DNA of 55,745 nt from Kitasatospora phosalacinea (lineage in GTDB: Bacteria; Actinomycetota; Actinomycetes; Streptomycetales; Streptomycetaceae), in assembly GCF_000717185.1 (NCBI RefSeq), contig NZ_JNYE01000039.1, positions 1-55,745 of the forward strand. Direction: 5' to 3'. The translations under genes were made by a program, and so were the position numbers. A model generated the notes under the pieces. That model searched no databases, was not told where the DNA came from, and was given only the letters and a program-made list of their open reading frames with translations. Position 1 is the stretch's first letter, and each line of letters opens with the position of its first letter. Of this stretch, positions 1 to 7,884 are shown one piece after another.

Positions 1-1091
1 GCCCCGTCCCCGCCGACGACTGCCCCGCCAGCCTCCCCGACCACGACGTCCAGTGCCCCCTGCACGGCGCCACCGGCTGCCAGCCCCCGCCCCCCGCCAC
101 CGCCCTCGCCCTGCACGCCGCGTTCTGCGCCGACCCCGCCGCCCCCCTCGACACCGACACCGTGCACGCCCTCGCCGCCGTCCTCGCCGCCCTCCTCGGC
201 TCCCAACTCCACGGCACCGACCGGGCGATGGGCGAACGCGGACCGGGCGCCGCGATCGAAGCCACCCTGCGCGCCGTCGTCGCCCGCCTCGCCGACGCAC
301 CCGTCCGCCACCGCCGCGTCCTCGCCCGCCTCGCCGCCGAGTACGCCCACGCCGCGGGCAGCCTCCGCCTGCACGGCGGACGGCCCGCCACCGCCATGGC
401 CTGCTTCGACCGCGCCCTCGGCTGGGCCGCCCTCGCCGGAGACCCCACCACCCAGGCCGCCGCCCTCAGCGACATGGCCGTCCTCGGCCTCCTCGACGAC
501 GACCCCGCCGCCGCGGGCGACTACGCCCGCGAGATCCGCCGCGCCGCACCCGGCCGCCACTGGTCCGACGCCGTCGCCGAACTCGGCGAAGCCCGTGCCA
601 CCGCCCTCGCCGGAGACACCCGCACCACCGTCCGCCACATCGGCCGCGCCCGCCAGCACCTCGACCGCCCCGACCGCACCCTCCCCGACGCCGAGGCCCG
701 CGTCCCCTGGCTGGCCCCCGCCGCGCTCCGCCTCCGCGTCGAATCCGGCTCCTCCGCCGCCCTGCGCGACCTGGCCGCCGCCACCGCCGACCCCCGCCTC
801 GCCCGGCACGCCCTCGCCGCCGCCACCGCCGCCCTCGACCTCCTCGGCGACGGCCGCCTCCCCGCCGCCCGCACCATGCTCACCGTCCGCATCGCCGACT
901 GCCACCTCTGCGCCGACGACCCCCACCCCGCCCTCGCCGCCCTCACCCCCCTCCTCGCCACCGACGGCGCCCCGCTCCCCGCCCTCGTCCGCCACGAACT
1001 CCGCGGCCTGCGCGGGCGGCTGGCGGCCGGCGCCGACCGGTGGGGGACGGAGGCGGTGGAGGCGGCGGCGCGGCTGGGGGCGGTGGTGTGA
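1..1091 (+). CDS. C-terminal part of a helical-repeat (TPR-like) protein, 5' end outside window
   Basis: The frame is open from the left edge to a TGA at 1089-1091, giving about 362 visible residues; the true start lies upstream. The first 25 residues contain several cysteines and histidines (a CP, then CPLHG pattern). The rest is Ala/Leu/Arg-rich and reads as consecutive helix pairs, as in the TPR-like C-terminal regions of many large Streptomyces regulators. No DNA-binding domain is in the visible part, so a regulator role is inference. The stop codon lies inside the first unit of a 26-bp tandem repeat. Confidence 0.6.
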   Translation, partial: PVPADDCPASLPDHDVQCPLHGATGCQPPPPATALALHAAFCADPAAPLDTDTVHALAAVLAALLGSQLHGTDRAMGERGPGAAIEATLRAVVARLADAPVRHRRVLARLAAEYAHAAGSLRLHGGRPATAMACFDRALGWAALAGDPTTQAAALSDMAVLGLLDDDPAAAGDYAREIRRAAPGRHWSDAVAELGEARATALAGDTRTTVRHIGRARQHLDRPDRTLPDAEARVPWLAPAALRLRVESGSSAALRDLAAATADPRLARHALAAATAALDLLGDGRLPAARTMLTVRIADCHLCADDPHPALAALTPLLATDGAPLPALVRHELRGLRGRLAAGADRWGTEAVEAAARLGAVV

Positions 1092-1161
1092 GGGGACGTC
1101 CGGGGGCGCGGGTGTGAAGGGACGTCCGGGGGCGCGGGTGTGAAGGGACGTCCGGGGGCGG
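1084..1161. repeat. 26-bp tandem repeat, 3 copies, covering a stop codon
   Basis: Three head-to-tail copies lie at 1084-1109, 1110-1135 and 1136-1161; the first and last differ slightly from the middle one. Each contains GTGTGA followed by GGGACGTCCGGGGGCG or nearly so. The first TGA (1089) ends the upstream gene. Because 26 is not a multiple of 3, the TGAs at 1089, 1115 and 1141 fall in three different frames. Confidence 0.9.
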
Positions 1162-1301
1162 TGGTACGGCGGGTGCGCGCAACGGTGAGGGCGGCAGCGC
1201 GCGCGGCCCTCGGCGTCCGCCGCTCTTCCCGTCGACCGCCGGTCTCCGGCGGGGTGGGAAACCGGGTGCGCGGGGGCCGGACGTGGCCGCAGAATCGGGG
1301 G

Positions 1302-2294
1302 ATGGATCTCGACCACGACGCGGTGGCGGCCGCTTTCGGGCTGGGGCGGGCGCTGGGACCGTGGCGGGTGCTCGACAACGGGGGCGCCCCGACGGACAGC
1401 CGGGTGCTGGAGACCTCGCGGGGGCGCTGGACGGTGCGGACGGGCCGCCTGCTGAGCGACTGGCACCACCGACAGGCCCACCGGGTGGAGCGGTTGCAGC
1501 GCGCGGCACTGGCCGCGGGCGTCGCGATGCCGCGCCCCGTCGAACCGCCCGCCCCCGCCGTCGGCTACTGGCACCGCGGCCCGGGCGACACGGTCGTCCG
1601 GGTGAGCGCCTGGCTGGACGGGCACGACCTGCGGGCGGACGGCGCCGACACCGCGGCGGCCGACTGGACGGGACGGACCCTGGCCCGGATCGCACTGCTG
1701 GACACCGGCGGGGAGGAACCGCCCCCGCCGCACCCCGTCGCGGAGTGGCAGGAGTGGGTGGCCGAGGCGGAGGCGGGCGGCCTCCCGGTCGCGGGCCCGG
1801 CCCGTGCGCTGCTGCCCGCGGTCGCCGACGCCGTCGCCCTGGTGCGGGAGGCGACCCGCGGCGCCCCCGCGGCCGTCCTGGTGCACGGCGACACCTCGCG
1901 GGCCAACGTGCTGCGCACACCCGGCGGGTACGCGCTGATCGACTGGCAGTCGGCCGCCCCGGAGGTCCCCTGGTGGGAGGCGGTCAGCGTGGCCCTCCGG
2001 TTCGCGACCCCCTTCAACGGCCCCACCGTCGACGCCGACCCCCGGACGGTCCGCCCGCTGCTCGCCGCCTACCTGGACGCGGGCGGCCCGGCCGGTCCGG
2101 CGGACGCCTCGGCCTTCGCGGGCCTGCTGCGCAGCCAACTGGCCACCGCCGCCTGGTGCCTGTGGCTGGCGCTGGGCCACCGCGGGGCGGACGCCGGGCA
2201 GCGGGCGTTCGGACTGCGGATCGTCACCGACACGGCGCGGGAACTGCCGAGGGTGCTGCGCTCGCTGGAGGACTGGGCAGCGCTGCTGCGGTGA
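1302..2294 (+). CDS. APH-family phosphotransferase (aminoglycoside/choline kinase-like)
   Basis: This 330-residue protein has the kinase-like fold signature of the phosphotransferase family (APH, PF01636). The catalytic loop HGDTSRANVL places H195, D197 and N202, and the metal-binding aspartate is D214 in IDWQ. Such enzymes transfer the gamma-phosphate of ATP to small hydroxyl substrates in the cytoplasm. The substrate cannot be told from sequence, and resistance should not be assumed. ATG 1302 follows a GGGG-rich stretch; the same frame opens further upstream at 1140, but that part is arginine-rich, unlike the family, and overlaps the tandem repeat. Confidence 0.8.
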   Translation: MDLDHDAVAAAFGLGRALGPWRVLDNGGAPTDSRVLETSRGRWTVRTGRLLSDWHHRQAHRVERLQRAALAAGVAMPRPVEPPAPAVGYWHRGPGDTVVRVSAWLDGHDLRADGADTAAADWTGRTLARIALLDTGGEEPPPPHPVAEWQEWVAEAEAGGLPVAGPARALLPAVADAVALVREATRGAPAAVLVHGDTSRANVLRTPGGYALIDWQSAAPEVPWWEAVSVALRFATPFNGPTVDADPRTVRPLLAAYLDAGGPAGPADASAFAGLLRSQLATAAWCLWLALGHRGADAGQRAFGLRIVTDTARELPRVLRSLEDWAALLR

Positions 2295-2354
2295 CCCGGG
2301 CGCCGGGAGGGGGCCGCTGTCGCCGCCGTCGGCGGGTGTGGGAACATCCCCGCC

Positions 2355-2657
2355 ATGTCTCTGACGACCTGGAGCCACGACGGCGACCTGTACTGCGCCC
2401 TGTTCACCGAGACGGGAGTGGACGGGAGCCGGGTCGGGCACTTCGAACTGAGCGAGGCCCGGCTGGTGCCGAGCGGCAGCCCGGCAGTACCGGACTCGCC
2501 CGCACCGGGACCGACGGCCGTGACGGTGGTGGTCCGGGCCCTGGAGCCGGAGGACCAACCGGTGGTCTTCTTCGGCGACGGGCCCACCCTCCCGTTCGCG
2601 GTGCTGCAGCACTTCGTGGCGGTGGTGGCGGCCCGGCTGGAGGGCGCGGGCGCCTAG
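2355..2657 (+). CDS. Hypothetical protein, 100 aa
   Basis: A small soluble protein with no domain I recognise. It starts MSLTTWSHDGDLYCALF and ends in an Ala/Arg-rich helix, with no signal peptide or membrane segment. It follows the phosphotransferase by 60 bp on the same strand, so the two may be co-transcribed. Codon third positions are strongly G/C, as in neighbouring real genes. The start ATG lacks a strong Shine-Dalgarno sequence. The function is unknown. Confidence 0.55.
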   Translation: MSLTTWSHDGDLYCALFTETGVDGSRVGHFELSEARLVPSGSPAVPDSPAPGPTAVTVVVRALEPEDQPVVFFGDGPTLPFAVLQHFVAVVAARLEGAGA

Positions 2658-2690
2658 CGGCACCCGCGACCGCCCCGACGGCCGAGGCCG

Positions 2691-2719
2691 TTACCCTTCC
2701 TCGGGGGAGGCCATATGAT
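2691..2719 (+). promoter_or_regulatory. Candidate promoter for the 2824 gene
   Basis: A strong -10 hexamer TATGAT (2714-2719) sits 17 bp after a weak -35 TTACCC (2691-2696). Transcription would begin near 2726 and leave a GC-rich leader of about 98 nt before the ATG at 2824. The -10 stands out because AT-rich hexamers are rare in this window. Confidence 0.45.
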
Positions 2720-2823
2720 CTCCCCGTCAAGTCGGCCCCGTTCGAGGCGGGCTGACGATCCGCGCGCCCGTCCGGGCCGGGCCGGGCCCGGGCGGGGAGA
2801 CACCCGACGACGGGGGAGTGGCC

Positions 2824-3222
2824 ATGGCGACAGGACGGGACGACGACCTCGGCGGTCCGGAGATCACCGACGACGAACTACTCGACGTCGCGGACAACCC
2901 GCAGCAGGCGGCCGAACTGCACCGCGCCCTGCGGACGTTGGCGAAGAACGACAAGGTCGGGCCGGAGCTGCAGCAGATGGCCCGGGAGGTGCTCAGCGGG
3001 CGCATCGGCATGCGGGACGCCATCGAGTCCGACCGGTACCTGTCGGCGATCGGCGCGCGCCTGGGCGAGATGCGCACCGCGGCGGAGAACCTCTCACCGG
3101 AGGAGCGCAAGGCCTCCGAGCAGCGGGCCGTGAAGCTCCGCGAGGACTACGAGGCCGAGCACGGCCCGGACCCGTACGAGGACGACGACGACTGGACCGT
3201 CCGACGCGACGACCGCCCCTGA
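2824..3222 (+). CDS. Hypothetical acidic helical protein, 132 aa
   Basis: This acidic, mostly alpha-helical cytoplasmic protein starts with MATGRDDDLGGPEITDDELL and ends with a cluster of Asp/Glu. I know no function for it; similar short acidic proteins occur in streptomycetes. ATG 2824 is chosen because GGGGGAG at 2812-2818 sits at a good distance, whereas the in-frame GTG at 2818 abuts the same purine run. Residues 30-65 look like a helix pair (AAELHRALRTLAKND, then ELQQMAREVL). It probably has its own promoter upstream. Confidence 0.7.
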   Translation: MATGRDDDLGGPEITDDELLDVADNPQQAAELHRALRTLAKNDKVGPELQQMAREVLSGRIGMRDAIESDRYLSAIGARLGEMRTAAENLSPEERKASEQRAVKLREDYEAEHGPDPYEDDDDWTVRRDDRP

Positions 3223-3712
3223 CACGGGCCCGTCCGCACACCCCCGGCCCCGTTCACGCTGTCGGCAAGGCATTGCGGGAGCCGGGGGTGGATCTGCACC
3301 ACCGAGGCAGCACGACCGCGACAGGAGCGCTTGCGGTGCCACTCCTGGTCCGGGCCGCAGCCGCTGGTCGCCCCGAGCTCCGCGCGCGAACCCTTCGCCC
3401 GGTCGTCGAGGAACCGTTGACGGTGGAAGGCAGCACGATGCGTCCGGCGGAAGGCGGTTGAGCTTCCGACCGTGCAGGGACGCCACGGTTGCCGGGGCCG
3501 GACCCGCGACGGTGTGCTCGTGTGCGGGGGGCGGGGGAAGGCGGCGGGCTTGCGGTGCAGTGGTCCGGCTCCAGTCGGCAGCCGCCCCTGGGGATCGGGC
3601 GGACCGGCGCCGAGCAGCGGTTGTGCGGGCCGTACCCGTTGCCTCCGCTGTGCCAGCGGCTCGCGCTGATCCGGTCCGAGTACGTCGGGACCGACCCCGT
3701 CGACCGGCTGAA
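3223..3712. other. 490-bp stretch without a convincing gene
   Basis: Short open frames exist on both strands, but none has a consistent GC3 pattern, a ribosome binding site or a recognisable motif. Local composition is less biased than the flanking genes. It may be degenerate coding sequence, but I could not identify a parent gene. No tRNA or strong hairpin was seen. Confidence 0.5.
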
Positions 3713-3958
3713 CTACCAGCCCATGTCCCGGGCGACCTCGCTCCGGGCGGCGGCGATCTCTTCGTCGGTCACGCCGGTCAGGTCGGCGTCCGTGTCGAAC
3801 TCCAGCCGGGACAGCAGGTCGGTCAGGGCCTGCTTCTGGGCCGGGTGGGTGACCGGCACCGCGTCGAGGTCCGTGCTCGTCAGCCAGTCGAACAGCACGA
3901 TGGCATCGGCACGCCGCAGGCGCACCGACACGGTCGGGAGATCGTCTTCCACGTGCAC
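3713..3958 (-). CDS. Hypothetical protein, 81 aa
   Basis: The small protein runs from a GTG at 3958 (first residues HVEDDLPTVSVRLRRADA) to TAG at 3713-3715, ending ARSEVARDMGW. The middle (ADAIVLFDWLTSTDLDAVPV) and the acidic helical tail look like a real folded domain. The frame stays open upstream to 4147, but that part is Pro/Arg-rich and unlike coding sequence here, so the GTG is preferred. It resembles small proteins of unknown function in streptomycetes. It lies alone between the empty stretch and the sigma factor gene. Confidence 0.55.
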   Translation of the reverse strand: MHVEDDLPTVSVRLRRADAIVLFDWLTSTDLDAVPVTHPAQKQALTDLLSRLEFDTDADLTGVTDEEIAAARSEVARDMGW

Positions 3959-4216
3959 ATGATGCCGGGCAGGCAGAACGCGTACGACCGCGGAGGGCGA
4001 TTCTGCGGGGCCGGTAGGTGTTCGGTGCTGCGAGAGCGTCGGCACCTTGCCGGCTGCCCGGGACCGGGAGCCCTCGCCGGACGCGTCCGTGGGTTCGGGA
4101 AAGCGCGCACCCCGGTTCCAGGGCCACCGGCTCCCGCGAGGGGCCAAGGCGGCCCGTCGGCATCCTGACTACGAGGCTGCCGTGGGCCGCCACGCCCGGG
4201 GAGGGGACGACCGGGG

Positions 4217-5110
4217 CTACCCCTGGAGGCCGCGCAGCTTGTCCGGGTTGACCTGGAAGCGCAGGTTGCGGATCAGGCCGTCCGCCAGGTCGAAGGTGAG
4301 CGCACCGATCGGGTGGCCGTCCACCGTGAACAGCACGCCCTCCTCGCCGTTGATGGAGGCCGAGCGCCAGGCGGTGCCCCGCACCGAGGACTTGGCGAGC
4401 ACGCCCACCATCCAGCGGGCCACCGGGTCGCTGCCGTGCAGCGGGCGGCGGGCCGCGGTGACCTTGCCGCCGCCGTCCGACCAGGCGGTGACGTCGGGGG
4501 CGAGCAGTTCCAGCATCGCGTTCAGGTCGCCGCCGTCGCAGGCGGCCAGGAACCGGCCGGTGACCTCGCGGCGCTGCTCGGGGTCGGTGTCGAAGCGGGG
4601 CCGCCGGGCCCGGACGTGCTCCCGCGCCCGGTGCGCCGTCTGCCGGACCGTCGCCTCGCTGCGGTCCAGGAACCCGGCGATCTCCGCGTGGCTGAACCCG
4701 AACGCCTCGCGCAGCACGAACACCGCCCGCTCCACCGGCCCCAGGCTCTCCAGCACCACCAGCAGCGCCGTCGACACCGAGTCCGCCAGCAGCGCCCCCT
4801 CCGCCGCGTCCGCCTCGGTCAGCACCGGCTCCGGCAGCCACGGCCCCACGTACGACTCCCGGACGGCCCGCGCCGAAGTCAGCCTGGTCAACGACAGGTT
4901 GGTGACCGTCCGCACCAGGTACGCCCGCGGGTTCCCCACCTGCTCCGCCCGCCCGGCCACCGACCACTTGATCCAGGCGTCCTGCAGCACGTCCTCGGCG
5001 TCGGCGACACTGCCCAGCAGCCGGTAGGCGGTGCCGAACAGCACCCCCCGGTGCGCGGTGAACTCGTCCAGCGGATCGGCGGCCGACGGGGCGGCGGAAG
5101 GATCGATCAT
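4217..5110 (-). CDS. ECF41-type RNA polymerase sigma factor (SigJ-like)
   Basis: This 297-residue extracytoplasmic-function sigma factor has region 2 at about residues 12-80 (FGTAYRLLGSVADAEDVLQDAW), region 4 at about 115-165 (LGPVERAVFVLREAFGFSHAEIAGFL) and a SnoaL-like C-terminal domain. The DGGGK motif near residue 211 and the NPDKL motif near 287 are hallmarks of the ECF41 group, in which the C-terminal domain controls activity in place of a separate anti-sigma factor. ATG 5110 starts at the normal family N-terminus. The usual partner (a carboxymuconolactone decarboxylase-like or oxidoreductase gene) is not adjacent here. Confidence 0.9.
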   Translation of the reverse strand: MIDPSAAPSAADPLDEFTAHRGVLFGTAYRLLGSVADAEDVLQDAWIKWSVAGRAEQVGNPRAYLVRTVTNLSLTRLTSARAVRESYVGPWLPEPVLTEADAAEGALLADSVSTALLVVLESLGPVERAVFVLREAFGFSHAEIAGFLDRSEATVRQTAHRAREHVRARRPRFDTDPEQRREVTGRFLAACDGGDLNAMLELLAPDVTAWSDGGGKVTAARRPLHGSDPVARWMVGVLAKSSVRGTAWRSASINGEEGVLFTVDGHPIGALTFDLADGLIRNLRFQVNPDKLRGLQG

Positions 5111-5185
5111 GCCCGCCAGGCTGCCAGCGAGCCGCCCGCTCGGCAACCGACCTGCTGCGGAGGCCCGTTGACGGCGCATCGGGCG

Positions 5186-5392
5186 TCAGCCCGGGGCAGG
5201 GGCAGGGGCAGGGGCGGGGGCGTTGCGCGCGGTGGCGACGGCGACGTGCACGCGGGGGCGGTACTCGCGGTCCTTCTGGCGCTCCTCCTCCTCCTCGCCC
5301 TGCCCCCGGAACACTGCGTCCGACTCGGTCAGGTCGAACAGGGCGCTGGAGGCGATGCCGGTGACGAGCCGTTCGGGAAGGTCGTAGGACAT
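5186..5392 (-). pseudogene. Relic of a 5'-nucleotidase, internally deleted and truncated
   Basis: The first 33 residues (MSYDLPERLVTGIASSALF, then DLTESDAVFRGQGEEE) match the N-terminus I know from actinobacterial 5'-nucleotidases, normally about 300 residues or more. The sequence then jumps to VAVATARNAPA, which resembles a segment from much further into the same family, and ends in a short Ala-Pro repeat and stop. The simplest reading is an internal deletion plus loss of the 3' end. ATG 5392 follows GAGGGG with plausible spacing; the frame is open for 15 more codons upstream. It is unlikely to be active. Confidence 0.65.
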
Positions 5393-5494
5393 CTCATCGA
5401 CCCCTCTGCGGTACTCGGGGCTCAAGGCGCCCACCACTGCCGCACCGGTGTGCGATTCGGCTCGGTGGGGCGGGTCGGCCGTGCGGGCCGGGGT

Positions 5495-5929
5495 TCAGAG
5501 GGTGGAGATGCGCTGGAGCAGGTCGTTGAGGGTGGCGCGTTCGGTGGGGGAGAGGGGGGCGAGGAGGTCCTCGGTGACGCGGCGGCTGTCGTGGTCGGCG
5601 GTGTGGAGGAGGTCGTGGCCGGCGGGGGTGAGGACGACGAGGCGGCTGCGGCGGTCGGCGGGGTCGGGGCGGCGTTCGGCGAGGCCGAGCTGCTGGAGGT
5701 CGTCGAGGAGGGAGACGATCGCGCTGGGGTCGTAGCCGAGGCGGTCGGCGAGTTCGCGTTGGCGGGCGCCGTCGACGGTGGCGAGGTAGCGCAGGATCGC
5801 GTGGTGGCGCAGGCGGAGGCCGTGCTGTTCGAGGGCGGCGTTGAACGCGCTGCCGGAGCGCTGGCCGAGGCGGTAGAGCAGGTAGCCGGTGTCGGCGTGC
5901 AGGCCGTGCATCCAGGGGGCGTCGTTCAT
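5495..5929 (-). CDS. MarR-family transcriptional regulator
   Basis: The 144-residue winged-helix regulator has its recognition region at about residues 50-95 (RQRELADRLGYDPSAIVSLLDDL) followed by the wing (RRPDPADRRSRLVVLTPAG), the classic MarR pattern. It is divergent from the catabolic operon beginning at 6006. A 13-bp perfect inverted repeat lies between them and overlaps the operon promoter, so it very likely represses that operon and itself until an aromatic or acyl-CoA ligand binds. ATG 5929 is chosen over the ORF opening 12 codons upstream, which would begin inside the operator side. Confidence 0.9.
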   Translation of the reverse strand: MNDAPWMHGLHADTGYLLYRLGQRSGSAFNAALEQHGLRLRHHAILRYLATVDGARQRELADRLGYDPSAIVSLLDDLQQLGLAERRPDPADRRSRLVVLTPAGHDLLHTADHDSRRVTEDLLAPLSPTERATLNDLLQRISTL

Positions 5930-5958
5930 GGGGTCATCATGCCAGGGCGAAGGTGTTC

Positions 5959-5991
5959 GGAACAATCATTGACAAGAACAATGATTGTTCC
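5959..5991. promoter_or_regulatory. MarR operator: 13-bp perfect inverted repeat
   Basis: GGAACAATCATTG (5959-5971) and CAATGATTGTTCC (5979-5991) are exact reverse complements separated by 7 bp. The AT-rich palindrome contrasts with the surrounding GC-rich DNA. It covers the spacer and the end of the -35 box of the operon promoter. Confidence 0.85.
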
Positions 5992-5997
5992 TAGCTT
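5969..5997 (+). promoter_or_regulatory. Promoter of the 6006 catabolic operon
   Basis: Consensus -35 TTGACA (5969-5974), a 17-bp spacer and -10 TAGCTT (5992-5997). Transcription should begin at about 6004-6006, on or next to the start codon, with no room for a Shine-Dalgarno sequence. Confidence 0.75.
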
Positions 5998-6005
5998 CAA
6001 TGGCC

Positions 6006-6959
6006 ATGAGCAACGAAACCCTCCTGACCCCCGGTCAGTCCCTCGACCTGACCGGCAAGGTCGCCGTCGTCACCGGCAGCGGGCGCGGCCTCGGCCTCGC
6101 CTACGCCACCGCCCTGGCCGCCGCCGGCGCCGCCGTCGTGGTCAACGACCTCGACGCCGACGTCGCCGCTGCCGCGGCCGCCGCCCTCACCGCCGCGGGC
6201 GGCAGGGCCGTCGCGGTCGCCGCCGCGGTCGGCACCGCCGACGCCGCGCAGGCCCTGGTGGACGGGGCCGTGGACGCCTTCGGCCGACTCGACGTGATGG
6301 TCACCAACGCCGGGATCCTGCGCGACAAGGTGCTGTGGAAGATGACCGACGAGGACTTCGACGCCGTCGTCGCCACCCACCTGCGCGGCACCTTCACCTG
6401 CGCCCGGGCCGCCGCGGTCCGGATGCGCGAGCAGGGCGACGGCGGCCGACTGATCATGGTCGGCTCCCCGGCCGGGCAGCGCGGCAACTTCGGCCAGACC
6501 AACTACGCCGCCGCCAAGGCCGGGATCGCCGCGATGGTGCGCACCTGGTCGATGGAGCTCGGCCGGGCCGGCATCACCGTCAACGCCGTCGTCCCGGTCG
6601 CCGCCACCGCGATGACCGAGACGGTCCCGGCCTTCGCCCCGTACGTCGAGGCGATGCGGCAGGGCGACCCGCTGCCCGACTTCCTGCGCAAGGGCGAGGG
6701 CTTCGGCACCGCCGAGGACTGCGCCGCGCTGATCCCCTTCCTCGCCTCGGACGCCGCCCGCGGCGTCACCGGCCAGTGCATCGGCATCGGCGGCGACAAG
6801 CTGGCCCTGTGGTCGCACCCGCAGGAGGTCGCGGTCGCCTACGCCGACGGCGGCTGGAGCCCGGAGGCGATCGCCGCGACCTGGTCCACCGGCGTCGGCC
6901 GCGAGCCGCAGTCCGTCGGCATCCCCGCCCCGCGGATCCGAACGGCGGCCGCCCGATGA
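6006..6959 (+). CDS. Short-chain dehydrogenase/reductase (SDR)
   Basis: The 317-residue NAD(P)-dependent oxidoreductase has a Rossmann motif TGSGRGLG at residues 23-30, a variant TNAG in the NNAG position and the catalytic Y167-x3-K171 pair (NYAAAK). It resembles the FabG/MaoC-associated SDRs that oxidise hydroxyacyl or alicyclic alcohol intermediates. ATG 6006 is preferred over ATG 6000 because the promoter predicts transcription starting almost exactly there. Its stop overlaps the next start (ATGA), so the genes are translationally coupled. As first gene of the operon it is the direct target of the MarR operator. Confidence 0.85.
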   Translation: MSNETLLTPGQSLDLTGKVAVVTGSGRGLGLAYATALAAAGAAVVVNDLDADVAAAAAAALTAAGGRAVAVAAAVGTADAAQALVDGAVDAFGRLDVMVTNAGILRDKVLWKMTDEDFDAVVATHLRGTFTCARAAAVRMREQGDGGRLIMVGSPAGQRGNFGQTNYAAAKAGIAAMVRTWSMELGRAGITVNAVVPVAATAMTETVPAFAPYVEAMRQGDPLPDFLRKGEGFGTAEDCAALIPFLASDAARGVTGQCIGIGGDKLALWSHPQEVAVAYADGGWSPEAIAATWSTGVGREPQSVGIPAPRIRTAAAR

Positions 6960-7846
6960 GCCCCCGGCAGCCCCGCCTGTCGCTCGACGGCCTGACCGCG
7001 ATCGACGTCCACACCCACGCCGAGGTCTCCGCGCACGGCCACGCCTCGCTCGACGAGGAGCTGAACGAGGCCTCCAGCGGCTACTTCAAGGTCGACGGGA
7101 CGCACCGCAAGCCGACGCTGCCCGAGACGGCCGCGTACTACCGCGAGCGCCGGATGGCCGCCGTGGTGTTCACCGTCGACGCCGAGCACGCCACCGGCCG
7201 CCCGCCGGTGCCGAACGAGGAGGTCGCCGAGGCCGCGGCCGCCAACGCCGACGTGCTGATCCCGTTCGCCTCGGTCGACCCGTTCCGCGGGAAGGCGGGG
7301 GTCCGCCGGGCCCGGCGCCTGGTCGAGGAGTTCGGGGTGAAGGGCTTCAAGTTCCACCCCAGCATCCAGGGCTTCTTCCCGAACGACCGGCTGGCCTACC
7401 CGCTGTACGAGCTGATCGAGGAGACCGGCACCGTCGCGCTCTTCCACACCGGCCAGACCGGCATCGGCGCGGGCGTCCCCGGCGGGGGCGGCATCCGGCT
7501 CAAGTACTCCAACCCGATGCACGTGGACGACGTCGCCGCGGACTTCCCGCACCTGAAGGTGGTCCTGGCCCACCCGTCCTTCCCCTGGCAGGACGAGGCG
7601 CTCGCCGTCGCCACCCACAAGCCCGGCGTGCACATCGACCTCTCCGGCTGGTCGCCCAAGTACTTCCCGCCGCAGCTGGTCCAGTACGCCAACACCCTGC
7701 TGCAGGACAAGGTGCTGTTCGGCTCCGACTTCCCCGTGCTCACCCCCGACCGCTGGCTCGCCGACTTCGCGAAGCTGCCGATCAAGGACGAGGTCCGGCC
7801 GAAGATCCTCAAGGACAACGCCGCCCGCCTGCTCGGCCTGGCCTGA
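6956..7846 (+). CDS. Amidohydrolase-2 family protein (ACMSD / gamma-resorcylate decarboxylase-like)
   Basis: The 296-residue TIM-barrel metal enzyme has the HxH metal motif as H19 and H21 (DVHTH), a middle KFHPS strand motif, a conserved histidine in VLAHPSFPW and the late aspartate in FGSDFP. Family members decarboxylate aromatic acids or hydrolyse C-C, C-N or lactone bonds. Here it sits between an SDR and an acyl-CoA ligase, suggesting ring hydrolysis or decarboxylation in a catabolic route; the substrate is unknown. It overlaps the SDR gene by 4 bases. Confidence 0.85.
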   Translation: MSPRQPRLSLDGLTAIDVHTHAEVSAHGHASLDEELNEASSGYFKVDGTHRKPTLPETAAYYRERRMAAVVFTVDAEHATGRPPVPNEEVAEAAAANADVLIPFASVDPFRGKAGVRRARRLVEEFGVKGFKFHPSIQGFFPNDRLAYPLYELIEETGTVALFHTGQTGIGAGVPGGGGIRLKYSNPMHVDDVAADFPHLKVVLAHPSFPWQDEALAVATHKPGVHIDLSGWSPKYFPPQLVQYANTLLQDKVLFGSDFPVLTPDRWLADFAKLPIKDEVRPKILKDNAARLLGLA

Positions 7847-7884
7847 ACCGGACCCGCCCCGAGCCCCGAAAGGCTGCCCGCCCC

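Noticed and set aside
1084..1161. Possible CRISPR-like array
   Set aside because: Units are contiguous with no spacers and only three copies; it is a simple tandem repeat.
1302..2294. Antibiotic-resistance aminoglycoside kinase
   Set aside because: Only the general kinase motifs are visible; nothing in the sequence or context supports a specific resistance role.
3254..3436. Small minus-strand ORF of 60 codons
   Set aside because: No ribosome binding site, Ser/Arg-rich noise composition and no motif.
4313..6955. Upstream extension of the amidohydrolase frame over the sigma factor and MarR genes
   Set aside because: The frame is open by composition only; the ATG at 6956 overlapping the SDR stop matches the family N-terminus.
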